Below are positions 13,001 to 26,865 of a DNA stretch of 64,000 bases, piece after piece (within the stretch, counting starts at the first letter, position 1; every line of letters begins with the position of its first letter). This stretch comes from Arabidopsis thaliana (taxonomy: Eukaryota > Streptophyta > Magnoliopsida > Brassicales > Brassicaceae): the NCBI RefSeq assembly GCF_000001735.4, contig NC_003074.8:682101-746100 (forward strand). Direction: 5' to 3'. A program made the translations under genes and the position numbers. The notes beneath the pieces were generated by a model, which was not told the DNA's origin, searched no databases, and saw only the letters and a program-made list of their open reading frames with translations.

Positions 13001-13324
13001 CGGTTCAAGCTTTTAAACCTCTATCTAGAAAAGTACATAGCTGAGGCTGGTCCAAGCAAGCCGGGTTTGTTCGACCGCCTCTTCAAGAAAGAACAGCAGA
13101 AGATCGAGATAAAGGGTGTCACGGAGGAGCTCTTAAAGGAAGCGGCTGCAAAAACCGAAGGGTTTTCAGGTAGAGAAATTGCGAAACTGATGGCAAGTGT
13201 TCAAGCAGCTGTGTATGGAAGTGAGGACTGTGTGTTGGACTCTATGCTTTTCAGAGAGGTTGTTGATTACAAAGTTGCAGAGCATCAACAGAGAAGGAAA
13301 TTGGCTGGAGTCGATTCAAAATGA
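10088..13324 (+). CDS. ATAD3-type mitochondrial AAA ATPase, 8 exons
   Basis: Exons are 10088-10384, 10614-10709, 10984-11094, 11188-11497, 11728-11818, 12017-12341, 12581-12729 and 12817-13324, giving 628 aa (At3g03060). The order matches ATAD3: Pro/Ala/Ser-rich N terminus, long charged coiled coil (about 100-290), one membrane segment ([18 protein letters not shown]), then an AAA domain with Walker A GPPGTGKT (393-400), Walker [11 protein letters not shown] and a SGREIAKL helix. ATAD3 proteins span the inner mitochondrial membrane and help organise nucleoids, cristae and lipid contacts in animals; plant relatives are needed for normal mitochondria. Intron 3 must use a GC donor (see the separate entry). 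Confidence 0.94.
11095..11187 (+). other. GC-AG intron (intron 3 of the ATAD3-like gene)
   Basis: The conserved frame reads ...ARKRMQ then AENEFHR. It is kept only if splicing joins CAG (11092-11094) to GCC (11188), so the intron begins GCATGT instead of GT. The nearest GT donor, 4 bases on at 11099, would shift the frame and hit a TGA within four codons. Retention would add about 17 residues and a stop. Acceptor TTTTACAG is normal. Confidence 0.85.
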
Positions 13325-14492
13325 TGAGTTTATATACCAAAAGTGAGTCAAATGGTATCATGTTCACACTTTTGCCAAGGGGCACAAAAATCTCTGATGT
13401 TGGTTTGGAGGTTTAAGTAGAGATTTTGATTCCTATTGTTTCTCCTTTTTTGGTTAAGGAGAGGTTTTGTACTTGTCTTATTGCTTTAAATTAATTGTCT
13501 GACGGAGCTCAAACTAAACTACTTTAAATAAATCTGAGAAATATATCTAAATATTTCGTTGAAGATTGTAGCGATAATAATAATACTTTGGTTACAAGAT
13601 ACAAAAGAAAAATATACATACTCAAAATTCAAAAATATCTCAGTTACTCAAACTTTGATCAAATTTGGATTCGAGATGGAAATGACGTTGTAAAAGTTAA
13701 ATCAGTAACTCAAATCAGATTGTGCTCACATCACCCAGTTATCTTCTTCAAAGAAATAGTTATCTTCTTCACCTCGCTTTGTTTGACGGTAAATGATTCA
13801 GGCGATGAGTTTAAAACAAAAAGAAATATCTCCACGCGCCTATTATTTTTATTTTGCTGAAAAACGACGAAATCCCTGTACTAGTCCAGCCGTTTGGGCT
13901 CCGTGGCGTTAACGCGCTACAGGTGCGAGTAGGATATTTTATCTATTCGCGTCTTCAATTTTAAATGGCACATGCGCCTCACGTGCAATTCGATTTCAAA
14001 AGCCTATTAGTGGGCTTTATAGGCCCTGTAAGCATAGTAAATATTTGTTGGGCTCACTATTTGTCTAGTTCTTACGCTTTCAAATATTTTCGAGAATTAT
14101 GTGAATTTGCTCACTTCCGCAATCAAATTATAACCACACTATAAAAAACTGAAGAAGATTATCTTATTAACGAATTTTCAAGAGGGAAAAACTCAATAAA
14201 TTGTATTTGTTTAAAATTTAACTTTCATATGATCTTGGTAGCAGAAAAAGGCCATTGCTGTTTTTTGAGCTCAATGGCATGTAAAAGACAGTGATATCAG
14301 AGATTGAATGTTACAACATGACAAGTGCTGAAGTGAGATCAAACAAAAATCAAACTTACCCGACTTTGATCGAATCCTTTATTAGATAATATAGCTGAAG
14401 ATGTAGTAGGCACACCAGAAAAAAACAATACACAAACTTAAAAATGCAATAAAAAGGGGAGAGAGACCAGCAGTTCACTTTCAGAATTTGCC
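13325..14492. other. Convergent spacer, ATAD3-like and NDUFS6-like genes
   Basis: The spacer is AT-rich and lies between two convergent 3' ends. A 90-codon frame at 13588-13860 has no recognisable motifs and lysine/isoleucine-rich composition typical of chance frames. GGGCTT- and GGCCC-type motifs occur at about 14013-14056. I see no gene. Confidence 0.5.
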
Positions 14493-15969
14493 TCAATGGT
14501 GATGATCTTGAACATAACGAAGGCCGCAGTACTTGCAGATCGCAGGCTCATTTAGGTCGAGGCATATGAACTCGATTGGATGACCTAGGGCCGGATTGGT
14601 GTCTGCAAGTAAGACAAAAGTCAATTTATATATCAATTTCTGTTGTGCCCATTTATATGATCACTAAACCAAATATCTTGAGCGACTGAGGAGAAGAGGA
14701 GACAGACCTCCTTCACAAGCAACAATCCTTCCATCAACTTTGATAGGTGGAACCTCACTAATCAGTTCCATAGGTGATTTCTTGCTTCTATCCTGTAGGA
14801 ATGTGGCAAAAGAAAACAAAATGTGATACAGAAACTTCATAATTTACCAGAAAGGACTGGTATAGAGCCTATGCAATTTATGTTATATATACAGGTTTGA
14901 AAGTCTCAGCAAACAAAAAAAATTCACTAGATTACATCACTAGTTTTCAATGAAAGCAGAGCTGCCATCTTAAACTAGGAATAGTATGTGATGAATCAGC
15001 TCTTCATCACAATTTTCTCAAGCACTGATAAAAAGGGTAAGCTGATCTGGTCAAAGGGTAGTGACAACATAAAGGAGAAAGCTCAACCCAACTTATTGAT
15101 TTGACTAACAAATATAAAAGTTAACAGTAAACTAACATACGTCATTTTCTACCGCCCAAAATTCATCAGCGAAAGGAACTAACTCCAAGACCATAGCTAT
15201 GAAGGTAATGGTTATACCCTTAAAATGAGCAATATAGATAGCACAACTCATGAGAAAAGAATGAGAATATTTTCTTCTACTCCTCTTCTGCTCTCAAGCC
15301 CTTTGGCTTTAATTATTGTTTTGCACTGGATGATAGTCAAAGACATGTAAAAACATGGCCACATGAATGGAAGCCTAAGTTTCCCAACGAACAGATTTTA
15401 GGTCAGATAGTTTTCTTTCGTCAACCACAAATTTCCCATGTAATAGTAAACCTAATGTCCTCAAAAATCCAAAACAAGTTCTAAGCAGTTTCGAACAGAT
15501 ATCAAGACCACTGATTCAACATCGAAACAAATATCTTCAGTTATCAAGACTGACTAGCAAGAGTTTTCAGAAATGAACAATTCCCTGTGATTTCCAAATT
15601 CCAGTTCATATGACAGGAACACAATTTCAGCAGAATGAATCGACTACGAAACCGAATCAGTAAATCGTAAACATGCCAAATCACGATCTAACCCTAGGGG
15701 AGATCGTCGAGACTAATTCCCGAGTAAATTAGTGTAATTCCCAGATTAAATTCACGATACAAGTCCTCGTACATATTTATTTGGGATGCGAAAGAGCTAG
15801 AAAACTAAGGACTCATGATCGCGAAGATTACCTGCATCCATTTGGCGGTGTGATTGCCGACTAGATCGTCTGTTGGAATGCCAAGCTGTGTGGTCGCCAC
15901 ACTGAAATTCCTCCTGGAAGATGGAAGAATCTGAGATCGGATTAGGGCTTTCAGGAGATTCGACGCCAT
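14493..15969 (-). CDS. Complex I zinc-binding subunit, NDUFS6 (13 kDa) type
   Basis: Minus-strand exons are 15832-15969, 14708-14792 and 14493-14602, giving 110 aa (At3g03070). This frame is split by long introns. The N terminus is arginine- and serine-rich (SNLLKALIRSQILPSSRR), as expected of a mitochondrial presequence. The C-terminal zf-CHCC domain supplies the likely zinc ligands C72, H82, C97 and C100 (ACEGD...GHP...ICKYCGLRY). NDUFS6 joins the peripheral arm of NADH:ubiquinone oxidoreductase late in assembly. Intron 1 is unusually long for so small a gene (1,039 bases). Another complex I subunit lies 8 kb away on the same strand. Confidence 0.93.
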
Positions 15970-16429
15970 TGTTCCAACAACGAGAAATTCAGAGGTAAGA
16001 AGAATCTATCGAGAGAGAGATTGTTCGTGAAGCTGTACCAAACAACGCATTTATTTGGGCTTTAGTACATATAAGCCCACTTATTTGAAGCACATATTCT
16101 TCGATTTTTTAATTTCTTGGAAAATGCAAAAAAAAACGAACATTTTTGAAAATATTTTTGATTCTGATCGAAAATAATGAAATATTTTGAACTTGTTTTT
16201 CAAAAAAAAAAACATCCCTCAGAATATCCGTATAAAAATTGTGAGTTTATATTATTTACTATAGGTACAAAATTGTAGAATAGACCAATGAAAGAATCAA
16301 AATAAACAACCAAAAATGCAATTGTAGTTACGCCTATGAAAAGAGGCTTTATTTTCAAGTTGTAAGAATAAACTTCCGACACAACTAAACAAATTCTTGT
16401 AACTCATTCTCCAACTAAAGACGTCTGAT
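15970..16429. other. NDUFS6-like promoter and reductase 3' flank
   Basis: The left edge is the leader and promoter of the minus-strand complex I gene. It carries site II type motifs: TGGGCT at 16056-16061 and AGCCCA at 16074-16079. The rest is an AT-rich 3' flank of the next gene. A 60-codon minus frame at 16200-16382 looks like chance. Confidence 0.55.
16056..16079 (-). promoter_or_regulatory. Site II (TGGGCY) pair upstream of the NDUFS6-like gene
   Basis: TGGGCT at 16056 and its inverted form AGCCCA at 16074 lie 87-110 bases upstream of the start codon. TGGGCC/T site II elements, bound by TCP factors, are known to be enriched close to nuclear genes for plant oxidative phosphorylation. Function here is inferred. 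Confidence 0.5.
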
Positions 16430-18648
<2,219 letters not shown>

Positions 18649-21600
18649 TTAGAGACATTTGGCTTCAATTTCTTCAAGAGTGAGACCCTTTGTCTCTGGC
18701 ACAATGTAGTATATGAAGAAGAGAGACACGACACATATCACTCCAAATGCACAGAACAGTATTCCAGCTCCTAACAGCTCCTGCAAACAATACCAAGTGA
18801 GTTAAGACCTCAAAAGTTCAATAATCTCTCCCGGAAAACCAGAAGATAAGAAGGAACTAGCAAGATGTATGCGAGCTATGTGGGGAATCTCTCGTTAAAC
18901 ATTGTTCTTCCAAAGTTATAGTTTAGTTCTATGTAAGGAATCTATTTAAAGAGAAGAAGTTTCTTTACCTTTAGCGGTGAGAAAGCGAATGTCACAAGTG
19001 CGTTTGCGCCAAAATTCACAAGCACTGCTAGACTGATTCCTCTACCTCTTAATTTTAAGGGAAATATCTCTGAAATCATCAGCCAACCAATAGGGCCAAA
19101 GGACAGCTGCAAGATTGATGGAAAGCCTCTTAAGATCATATCAAAAAATTTACTGAAAATACAAAGCCGCAGATGACATTGTACGGAATGGAACTTTGAT
19201 CAGAAAAATCTGTAAGAAAATTTAACCTGGTAACAGCCTACATACAGTAGCAATGCAGCTACAGCAACAGCTGGTACATTTTTATAAAACATGTAGTAGG
19301 ATCCCAGGAGGAACAATGAGATCACCTGTTACACACGAGTATATTTTTGGATCGTTTAGCTTCCGATTCATGTAATCGAAACTTATTGGAACAAACAATT
19401 AATAATAGAAGACATAAAATACCATTCCGCTAACACCACAAAGAAGTAAAGGTCTCCTTCCAACTCTGTCGATAACTATCACAGAAACTCCTGTCATAAC
19501 CAACTGCAACAGTAAAAGGATCACATCAAGTCTTCGAAAGGAATATATCATTTATATTTCCAGTTGTACTACAACGCGTATCAATCCTTTCATAATTTTT
19601 TGCTAAAAGGATCTGACATGTCAAACCAGATGGAAGAATATGAATACCTTCAATAGGCCGAGCAGAATTGAGATCCGAGTTGCATCAGCTGCAGCAGAAA
19701 AGCCGGCAGTCTAACACGTAATTTTTTGGTAAAAAGAAGTTAAGATTTTCTATCACGAGTTTCCTCCTAGTGCAAAAAATTCAACTTAAGTAGAGATGAA
19801 AAGAAAAACCTGTAGTATTGATGGTGCATAATATAGTACACTTGGTTGCCCAGTTATCTGTCATTCGAAAATAAAAATATATTTAGTTATTGTTCATTTT
19901 CTTAAGGAATGTTTGATGAATTGACTGCACCAACCTGTTGGAACAAGACTAACCCTCCTGCTATAGTGAGAGCTTTCAAGCATTTGCCTCGAAATAATTC
20001 ACCAAATGTAGCTTCTTTGTCTTCACCCACAAGGGAAAGTTCAGCCAATATTTCGTTTACTTGTTCAGCTGCTGAGTCAGCTATGACAGACCCTCTAAGG
20101 CGACAAAGAGATCTAATCGCAGCCTGTTGAAGATTCTCCCCATTTCCTTGTCCCTGGAGAGCGCGCAGTAAAAGCCACCTCGGAGATGCTGGTAGCCAAC
20201 ACATTCCAGTTCCCATAATAACTGGAAAAGGGAGAATTGTTGCGTACATGTAACGCCAACCAGAAATAACCGTAATCCAAAGGCTACCGATTCCATAACC
20301 CCCCTTCACAAAATTATGTGTCAGTTTAACTTGGTAGACAGAAAGGTTTCAAAATGGAGGGAATCAAAACTGTAACTTCAAACGGGGCAATAAATTTCCA
20401 AAATCCTCAGAGCTTCGAGAACTTACAACCATCCCAAGGACAGTGGAGAATTCCTTTAGTGATATCATCCGTCCACGTATTTGACTTGGAGCAGTCTCTG
20501 CAATGTACATTGGAGCCGCGTGCATGGTCTAAATGCAAGGAAACATATCAACTTTCCAGTTAAAAAGAATGCTTAAAATTGTACTCCCTAGCTGCATGGA
20601 TTCACTCACAGTAGAACAAACATCTTGATTTGAACAGTAAACAATATTTATAAACAATGGCTCTCAACTTCGTAAAATAGAGTGAGACAGGAGAATAAGA
20701 ATAGGATGAATTATATATCTCAGACTGTCTCGATATAGGGGTAAACTCTGTCCCGAATTCCACCAATCAATAAATCGAAGGAGTAAGCCAATATATGAAT
20801 ACAGAAGAATGCAAACACTGCCAGGTTGGTCTATGAGTGATAGACTGGTAGTATATGGATGCATTGGATAACACATGTTCAGTAATAGCGTGAAGCATAT
20901 TTCTACCAAGTAGCTATTCGTGGAAAGGTTGACTATGATTAACTACTTAGTCAAATGCATGATGCACATTTTAGCAGGCAAACAATAAAGATGTGTGATT
21001 TATCTTACCAGTCCAATCCCCATGCCATACGTAACTCGTCCAATTATCAGTATGGAAAAGACAGGTGCTACTACAGTCACAATGGCTCCAACAAGATACA
21101 AGAATGCAGCCAAAATCAGCTCCTTTCTCCTTCCTTGAAAATTTAGTCCAACAATTCAATTTCTTTCAGATGAAGGAGACTGCTGCTACATACTCAGATG
21201 AAGACAGTTGAGAAAAACCAACCTATAATGTCGGCAACACTAAATGCAACAATGGAGCCAATTAAGGCACCATACAGTGAGCCACTGGTCTGCACAAAAG
21301 TATGAAAATTGTCGTAAGCAAATTTCTTTGTCCTTCCACAAGAAAGATCACAGCTTCCCAATTTAGGGAGAAAATAAGAACAAAAAATAGTGCAATAACC
21401 AACATGTAGAAGATCCAAGAAAGGTAGACTCACAATTATACCAACATCCACTGAAGACAAGTCGTACCATGAAATTCCACTTAGAGTAGGCGACTGAGGC
21501 AAAAGCAGATTAGTCATTCAGAATTTAATAGGCTTAGACAATCGAACAGATGTACATGCATAACAACTATGCAGGAGAAATCCAAGGAAACGTAATGGCA

Positions 21601-22479
21601 GTGCAAATGCAGGCATGAACTATGAAGTAGCGTCATTTAACTGCTAAAGATATGAGAAAGCTAAAAAAATCAAACTTGAGTATAGAAGCACAGTTTTAGA
21701 CAAGGTTAAACCATTACCTTAAGAGACATGATAGCACAAGATGTTGCACCAATTTCATAACCAAAAAGCAATGCTCCAAGAGCTGGAAAGAGAAACCTGC
21801 AATAAATGACTTGTTACGTTCTTACGTTCTTAGCATGCTTTTAGAAAAATCAGTATCATGTGCATATCCAAAAGATTCCCACTTGCTTTCAGCAGAAATA
21901 GTAGTAACAAACAATAAATAGCAAATAAACAAAACAATCTGGGACCACAAATTGATGACTAATAAACAAGAGAGAACGAGAGAGACTCACGGAGGAATGG
22001 CTGCAAGAACAGAGTAGTTCTCTGGGCTGTGGTTTTCCTTTAACAAAGGTTCCTTTTCAGCAGTAATCCCACCTGAAGAAGAATCACCAACAACCTACAT
22101 AATATATAGTTTCAGGAATTTTGCATCAGAAAGTGACTTGATACCAAATTAGAGAGATTTAGGATAGAATCGTTATTCCAAAACCCAGAAGCTAAGGTCT
22201 TAAAATTGAAATCCCAATTTTCACAAGCTCCACACATTACAGAGACATCAAAATCCACAATCACTTCATAAAAAGGATATCTAAAATCAAGCCAAACCCT
22301 AAGATATACATTGCAATCAAAAGTCTTCAAAGCCGACCGGGAGAAGAACCAACAAAAATCAGTACAATTTGCTATCGGAAACCTAAACCGAAAGAAGAAT
22401 GGGGAAAAGAAGACGATAATGAGAAAAGCGAAACCTGTCCAACGGAAGAGATCGATTGGTTCTCGGGATCAAACCCCAT
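18649..22479 (-). CDS. VGT1: Vacuolar glucose transporter VGT1, 14 exons
   Basis: Minus-strand exons are 22435-22479, 21991-22094, 21718-21796, 21434-21493, 21223-21289, 21009-21133, 20427-20528, 19935-20303, 19810-19857, 19648-19710, 19423-19503, 19227-19325, 18969-19106 and 18649-18780, giving 503 aa, the recalled length of VGT1 (At3g03090). It is a major facilitator sugar/proton carrier of the tonoplast. Visible signatures are an acidic N terminus, GRRKE after TM2, GRVTYGMGIG, PASPRWLL (the PESPRWL site with Glu replaced by Ala), VIDRVGRRP, GPIGWLMISEIFPLKLRGRG and PETKG near the C terminus. VGT1 is reported to affect seed germination and flowering. It is closely related to VGT2 on chromosome 5. 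Confidence 0.96.
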
Positions 22480-23463
22480 GGCTACGGAAGCTTGGTATGG
22501 ATCCCGTGACCGTGAGTGTGGTATGTTCAAGGAAACCCAGAAAAAAATATATCGTTCTGGGGTTGTACGAAATAGCTACTTCTCTGATTCGAGCTCAACG
22601 GAGCTTCGAATTTGCAGAGGAGAGAAACGTGAGGAAGGGAGACGACAAGTATGTATGCCAGGGTGATTATAGATGTTAACGGAACAGTGGACAAGCTTTA
22701 AATAGTCGGAGCTTAATTTCAAATTAAGATTCTGATTTTCAATTAAAAAAATAGGAAATTAGTCTTAATAGTGTGTTAGCATAAATAGAGAGAGTCAAAC
22801 TGTGAAACCCTTTTTGTTTTTAAATTGTAAAACCAATTAAATGTTGATATTGGATGTTTCTGTTAATCAAAATTCCAGTTTCGTTTTTTTTTGTTTAGAA
22901 AGATTATAATTTTTTTTTATAACAAAGTTGACCATAAAAACGACAGAAGAAGGATAATTAAAAAACGTGGTGCTGATCTCGTTTAAATTTTTAATTACCA
23001 TTAAAAACGTTTTGTTGCTGGCACTGCGTTCGATTTATCTGGTTATCATAATCCGTTTTGGGAAAAATCTCTCATTTAGATGTATTAATAGTATTAAGAT
23101 TTTGTTGGAAGATTTTTTTTTTGTTTTTTGTTTTTAGATCATAAACTCTGTATTCAATTTTCTTTGAAGATTTTCGAAGAAAAAAAAAATCTTGAAAGAT
23201 ATTTTTCTCGATGAAGTTATTTGATTAATATATTTTTAAATACTTCTACTTATTAGAACTTTTCTACTTTCCTAGCCAGAGGTGAAGAAACAAGAAACTT
23301 AATAATCAGCAAATTATTACACAGTAACAATTACAATTCCAGATCCGAAACCCAATTGTCCAGCTTTAGATCCAAGACAGCTTTTATTAAAATGACACAG
23401 AAACAAAACAACAAATCACTCGAGAGAAAGTCTCGCAGAGCGTAAAACCAAAATATCATCTTC
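22480..23463. other. VGT1 promoter and NDUFA12-like 3' flank
   Basis: The left 200 bases are the VGT1 leader and promoter. A 122-codon plus-strand frame crossing VGT1 exon 1 (22311-22679) is an antisense shadow. From about 22740 the sequence is T/A-rich with poly(T) runs and no coding signal. Confidence 0.5.
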
Positions 23464-25478
23464 TTACTGAGTCTTGGTGGGTACCCATGATTGGTACCGA
23501 GTCCAGTTCTTTTGTCCCGGGTTCAAGGTATGTCCCTTCGAATGGTAGATGTATGCATCACCTTCTCCAGAGAAGTTCTCTTTATGCTCAAGCCCATACC
23601 TTTTTGGTTTCAAACTCAAGAGCTTGAAACAGAGACATTGGTATTTATTATCAAGTTACAAGGCAATATATTATCTATTGATTGAACGAGACAGCGAATT
23701 TGAAATGGCTCTTGGTTTTACCTCATCGCCAGTGTGATCAGTGATGAAATGAAGCCACCCGTGCCATTCAGCTGGTACTTGAGATGCGTTGTAACGATCC
23801 TTTGAAGCATACTCTACCCATCTGTGCCTACCTGTTCACAAAGTGATTGCTTGTTTCAATGTAAAAGCCTCTTGACTAAACATTCTATTAAGATACATGC
23901 AGTGAGCTAACAAATAACAAATGCTGAGTGAGTGGCTACAATTTCCATGACTGTACCACTCAGAATAAACAAACATTTGAAGTCAATATTAAAAGGGTTA
24001 TTCCCTGAATATTTAGTAACAAATATCATGAATCCTACAGTGGCATCAATTTTTTTAGGTTAAAGCATGATTTTATATAGGTAAAACATGAAGTTAAAGG
24101 AACTACATACCGTATTGAGTATCGCCTAGCTTCTGGTAGTATTTGTTACCGAACTTGTCAACACCAACAAGTGTCGCTCCTATGTTATGTATTTTAGTTT
24201 GCCTTCATCAAATATAGAAATAAAACAGTATTGATCAGAAAATACGACTCAACAGCAAGCTACAATATAAAGAATGGGGAAACTATTAATAAGACACAAT
24301 ATTCAAGCATACTGTGTATATACTATGTGACCCATATATACATGCTTCCAACATCTCAATACACAACATAGAAGCAACACTAAGTATATGTTATATGTAT
24401 ATTACGCATAAAGAAATGATCTGAGGAAAAGGTTCTCTATATTCAGCCAAATGCACCAACTATCTAGAGCCTATGAGAACGACAAATCCAGCTTATAGAC
24501 TTGGTGAAAGAGGCACATAAATTTTGACTCTTAAGATCTTTCAAGTTTCAAGACTACTTTGTAGGCCAATTTCATCACCATTAACAGGCCTCACCAATCT
24601 TTGAGCTCTTATTCCTCATCAACTTGAATAGCCTTATGGCATAATATTGTCAATTCCTTCAAACATGTAACTACACTATCTCTGGAATACCAACCATCAT
24701 TTACTGTCACTGTTTCTTTACTGAACTCCAAAATCAACTAACATAACATCTATCAGCAGTCCAAGTCAAAGAATAGTAAGCTGTTCAAGAATTGGCGAGC
24801 TCTGTTCACAGTATAATGAATCTGACAAAATTATGTTCGCTCACACAACAACATACACATATAAGAATATGAAAATGAACTTGGTCTGTAAAGAACTCTT
24901 GAACAACCACTTGAATCATATTCGTAATCCACAAAGAAGTGAAACACTAAGCACTAATTATCAAAGATAAATTACTTACAAGAGGTTCCCATCTGGTAGG
25001 CATCTCCTGCAATGAAGAAAAAAAATTGAAAGAAGCAATTAGAGAAATTCCATAAACTAGTGATTACCTCGGAATACAAACAATAAGATCTTAGACTTAT
25101 AAGCAACCAGAAACATTATGCCAATTTCAAGCATCACCATCACCGTTCAAAATTGATGTTCACCAAAAACAAAGTGTTTGATTTTCATTTCACATCAAGA
25201 AAATTTAACATTTGAGTGAAAAAAACCGAAGAATGATAACCATTCATTGCAAACAAACTTCAACAAACACCGAAAATTCTTGTAAATTTCTAGATTATTT
25301 GGGATCTAACTAATGAAATCGAGGGTATAATCCTGAAGAAATTAAGCAGAGGAAGAGAGATTGGAAAAGAGAGACAGAGAACTAACATGAAGCCTTCTTC
25401 TCGGATCATCCTCATGAAACCGCCGAGACCTTTCTCTCTAATCGCCTCCAACGCACTCTTCGCCACCGTCAAAGCCAT
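23464..25478 (-). CDS. Complex I accessory subunit, NDUFA12/B17.2 type
   Basis: Minus-strand exons are 25387-25478, 24980-25006, 24111-24202, 23722-23831 and 23464-23622, giving 159 aa (At3g03100). Exon 2 is only 27 bases. The conserved block runs LVGVDKFGNKYYQ, RHRWVEYAS, VPAEWHGWLHFITD, as in NDUFA12, and the C terminus has a plant-style extension (GEGDAYIYHSKGHTLNPG, WTRYQSWVP). The protein sits at the junction of the matrix arm and membrane arm of mitochondrial NADH:ubiquinone oxidoreductase. Intron 2 is about 780 bases of unremarkable AT-rich sequence. Confidence 0.94.
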
Positions 25479-25583
25479 CGTCTTCCGCTATCGCTCTCTC
25501 TCTCTCGGAATCGGGATTTGATTTCGTTGTCGAAATAACAAGGGACATGATGACGATTGCTAAACGCATCGTTTTGTATTTGT

Positions 25584-25611
25584 TGGGCTACGCTTTGTGT
25601 TTACCTGGGCC
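25584..25611 (-). promoter_or_regulatory. Site II (TGGGCY) pair upstream of the NDUFA12-like gene
   Basis: TGGGCT at 25584-25589 and TGGGCC at 25606-25611 lie 106-133 bases before the start codon. This is the same motif class and nearly the same spacing as at the other complex I gene in the window. Role inferred from known enrichment at OXPHOS genes. Confidence 0.5.
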
Positions 25612-25707
25612 ACTTGCTCGCTATGGCCTTCCCCATGATGATGTGGCAGAGAAGCATATGAATATACATTTTCTACTATGATTTGGTATATCAAGAAATA
25701 CAAGATT

Positions 25708-26012
25708 TAAATCTGCTTTTCCCACTTTCCTCAAAGCATTAGATCATACATTCATAGGGTTGTAATTTTGATTTCTCAGTGAATAAGAAGAGATGATGTG
25801 TATTTATTCATAAGGAGTTGTTCAAAAATAAAAAAAGGAAATTCATTTTGTATATGTTATCAAAAAAAAGGAAATCACTACGCATTATAAAACCCAAAAA
25901 AAAAAAAAAAAAGGCCTTTTAAGTTTTAACACTACGCATTCCAATTTGCTATGCATTAGCTTCATAGCTAAATCTGTTTTTCCCACTTTCCTCAAAGCAT
26001 TTGATGATCATA
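25708..26012 (+). repeat. Direct repeat pair, about 41 bases each
   Basis: The block starting TAAATCTG and running through CCCACTTTCCTCAAAGCATT occurs at about 25708-25748 and again at about 25969-26012, with few differences. CACTACGCATT also occurs twice between them (about 25877 and 25930). This points to a local duplication followed by divergence. Confidence 0.7.
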
Positions 26013-26865
26013 ACATTAACAGTTCACTTCTCTTCCTCTCTTAGTAAATCCCATTAGCCATTTTACAAGCTAAGAGTACACAACGTATTATAATCATATC
26101 TTCACGAATGGTAAACTCGATTTCAATATAATGATAGATCTCCTATTGTTAAGGTTTTTCCAAGCTTACTCCTTAGCTTAGATTTCATGGGATCAAATGA
26201 ATACTACTACTTAGTAAAGTTCCGTGTTCAAAAAAAGAAAGAAAGTAAAGTTAATATTTGGGGAAAATGCTATTAATTAATTAATGCAAACATAATAATA
26301 TGACATAAATACATAAATCCAAAAAAAAAAAAAACACTCAATTTTATTTTATATAATAATATCATACAAAATCTAATAATGAACATCATTAAATAAAAAT
26401 AATAAAGTTCTACAACTTAGTGATTGAATATAGCTTATTTAAAAATAAAACTTAATAATGTTTTTTTTTGTAAAACCTCAAAAAGTGTTGGAAATTTGAT
26501 TAATCTATATGATTGCATTTCATTTTATAATAATCTTTCCTTAAAGTAAATCTTTGAATAAAATAAACAATCCTAGTAAATATTTGAGTAGCGTAGACTG
26601 TAGAGTATACAAATTCAAACCCTGAGGCGGTCAACGAAAAAAAAAGAAGAGAAAACAAAATTAGAAGTCAGGCCTTTTTCTCAGCGTCGCCTGCGTCAAT
26701 CTTAAGCTGTCTTTCAAAAACCTCTCTCAATATTTAAACTGCCTCTCCTCCGTACCGCTCTACCCAAAAAAAAACTCTCTCCCTCTCTCTCGAACTTTGT
26801 CTCCCTCCATTGATTTCACTCTCGTATCGAGTCTCTTCTTCTAGAATTTGCGCATCCTCTCCGCC

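Larger units (their letters stand above)
25479..26865. other. Divergent spacer, NDUFA12-like and XPO1B
   Basis: It is shared upstream DNA of two divergent genes. It holds an imperfect direct repeat of about 41 bases (25708 and 25969), poly(A) runs and a very AT-rich centre. From about 26690 the pyrimidine-rich XPO1B leader begins, with a CT-rich run near 26776-26792. No gene was seen. Confidence 0.5.

Noticed and set aside
22311-22679. 122-codon plus-strand ORF
   Set aside because: It lies across VGT1 exon 1 and leader in antisense, is basic and has no motifs.
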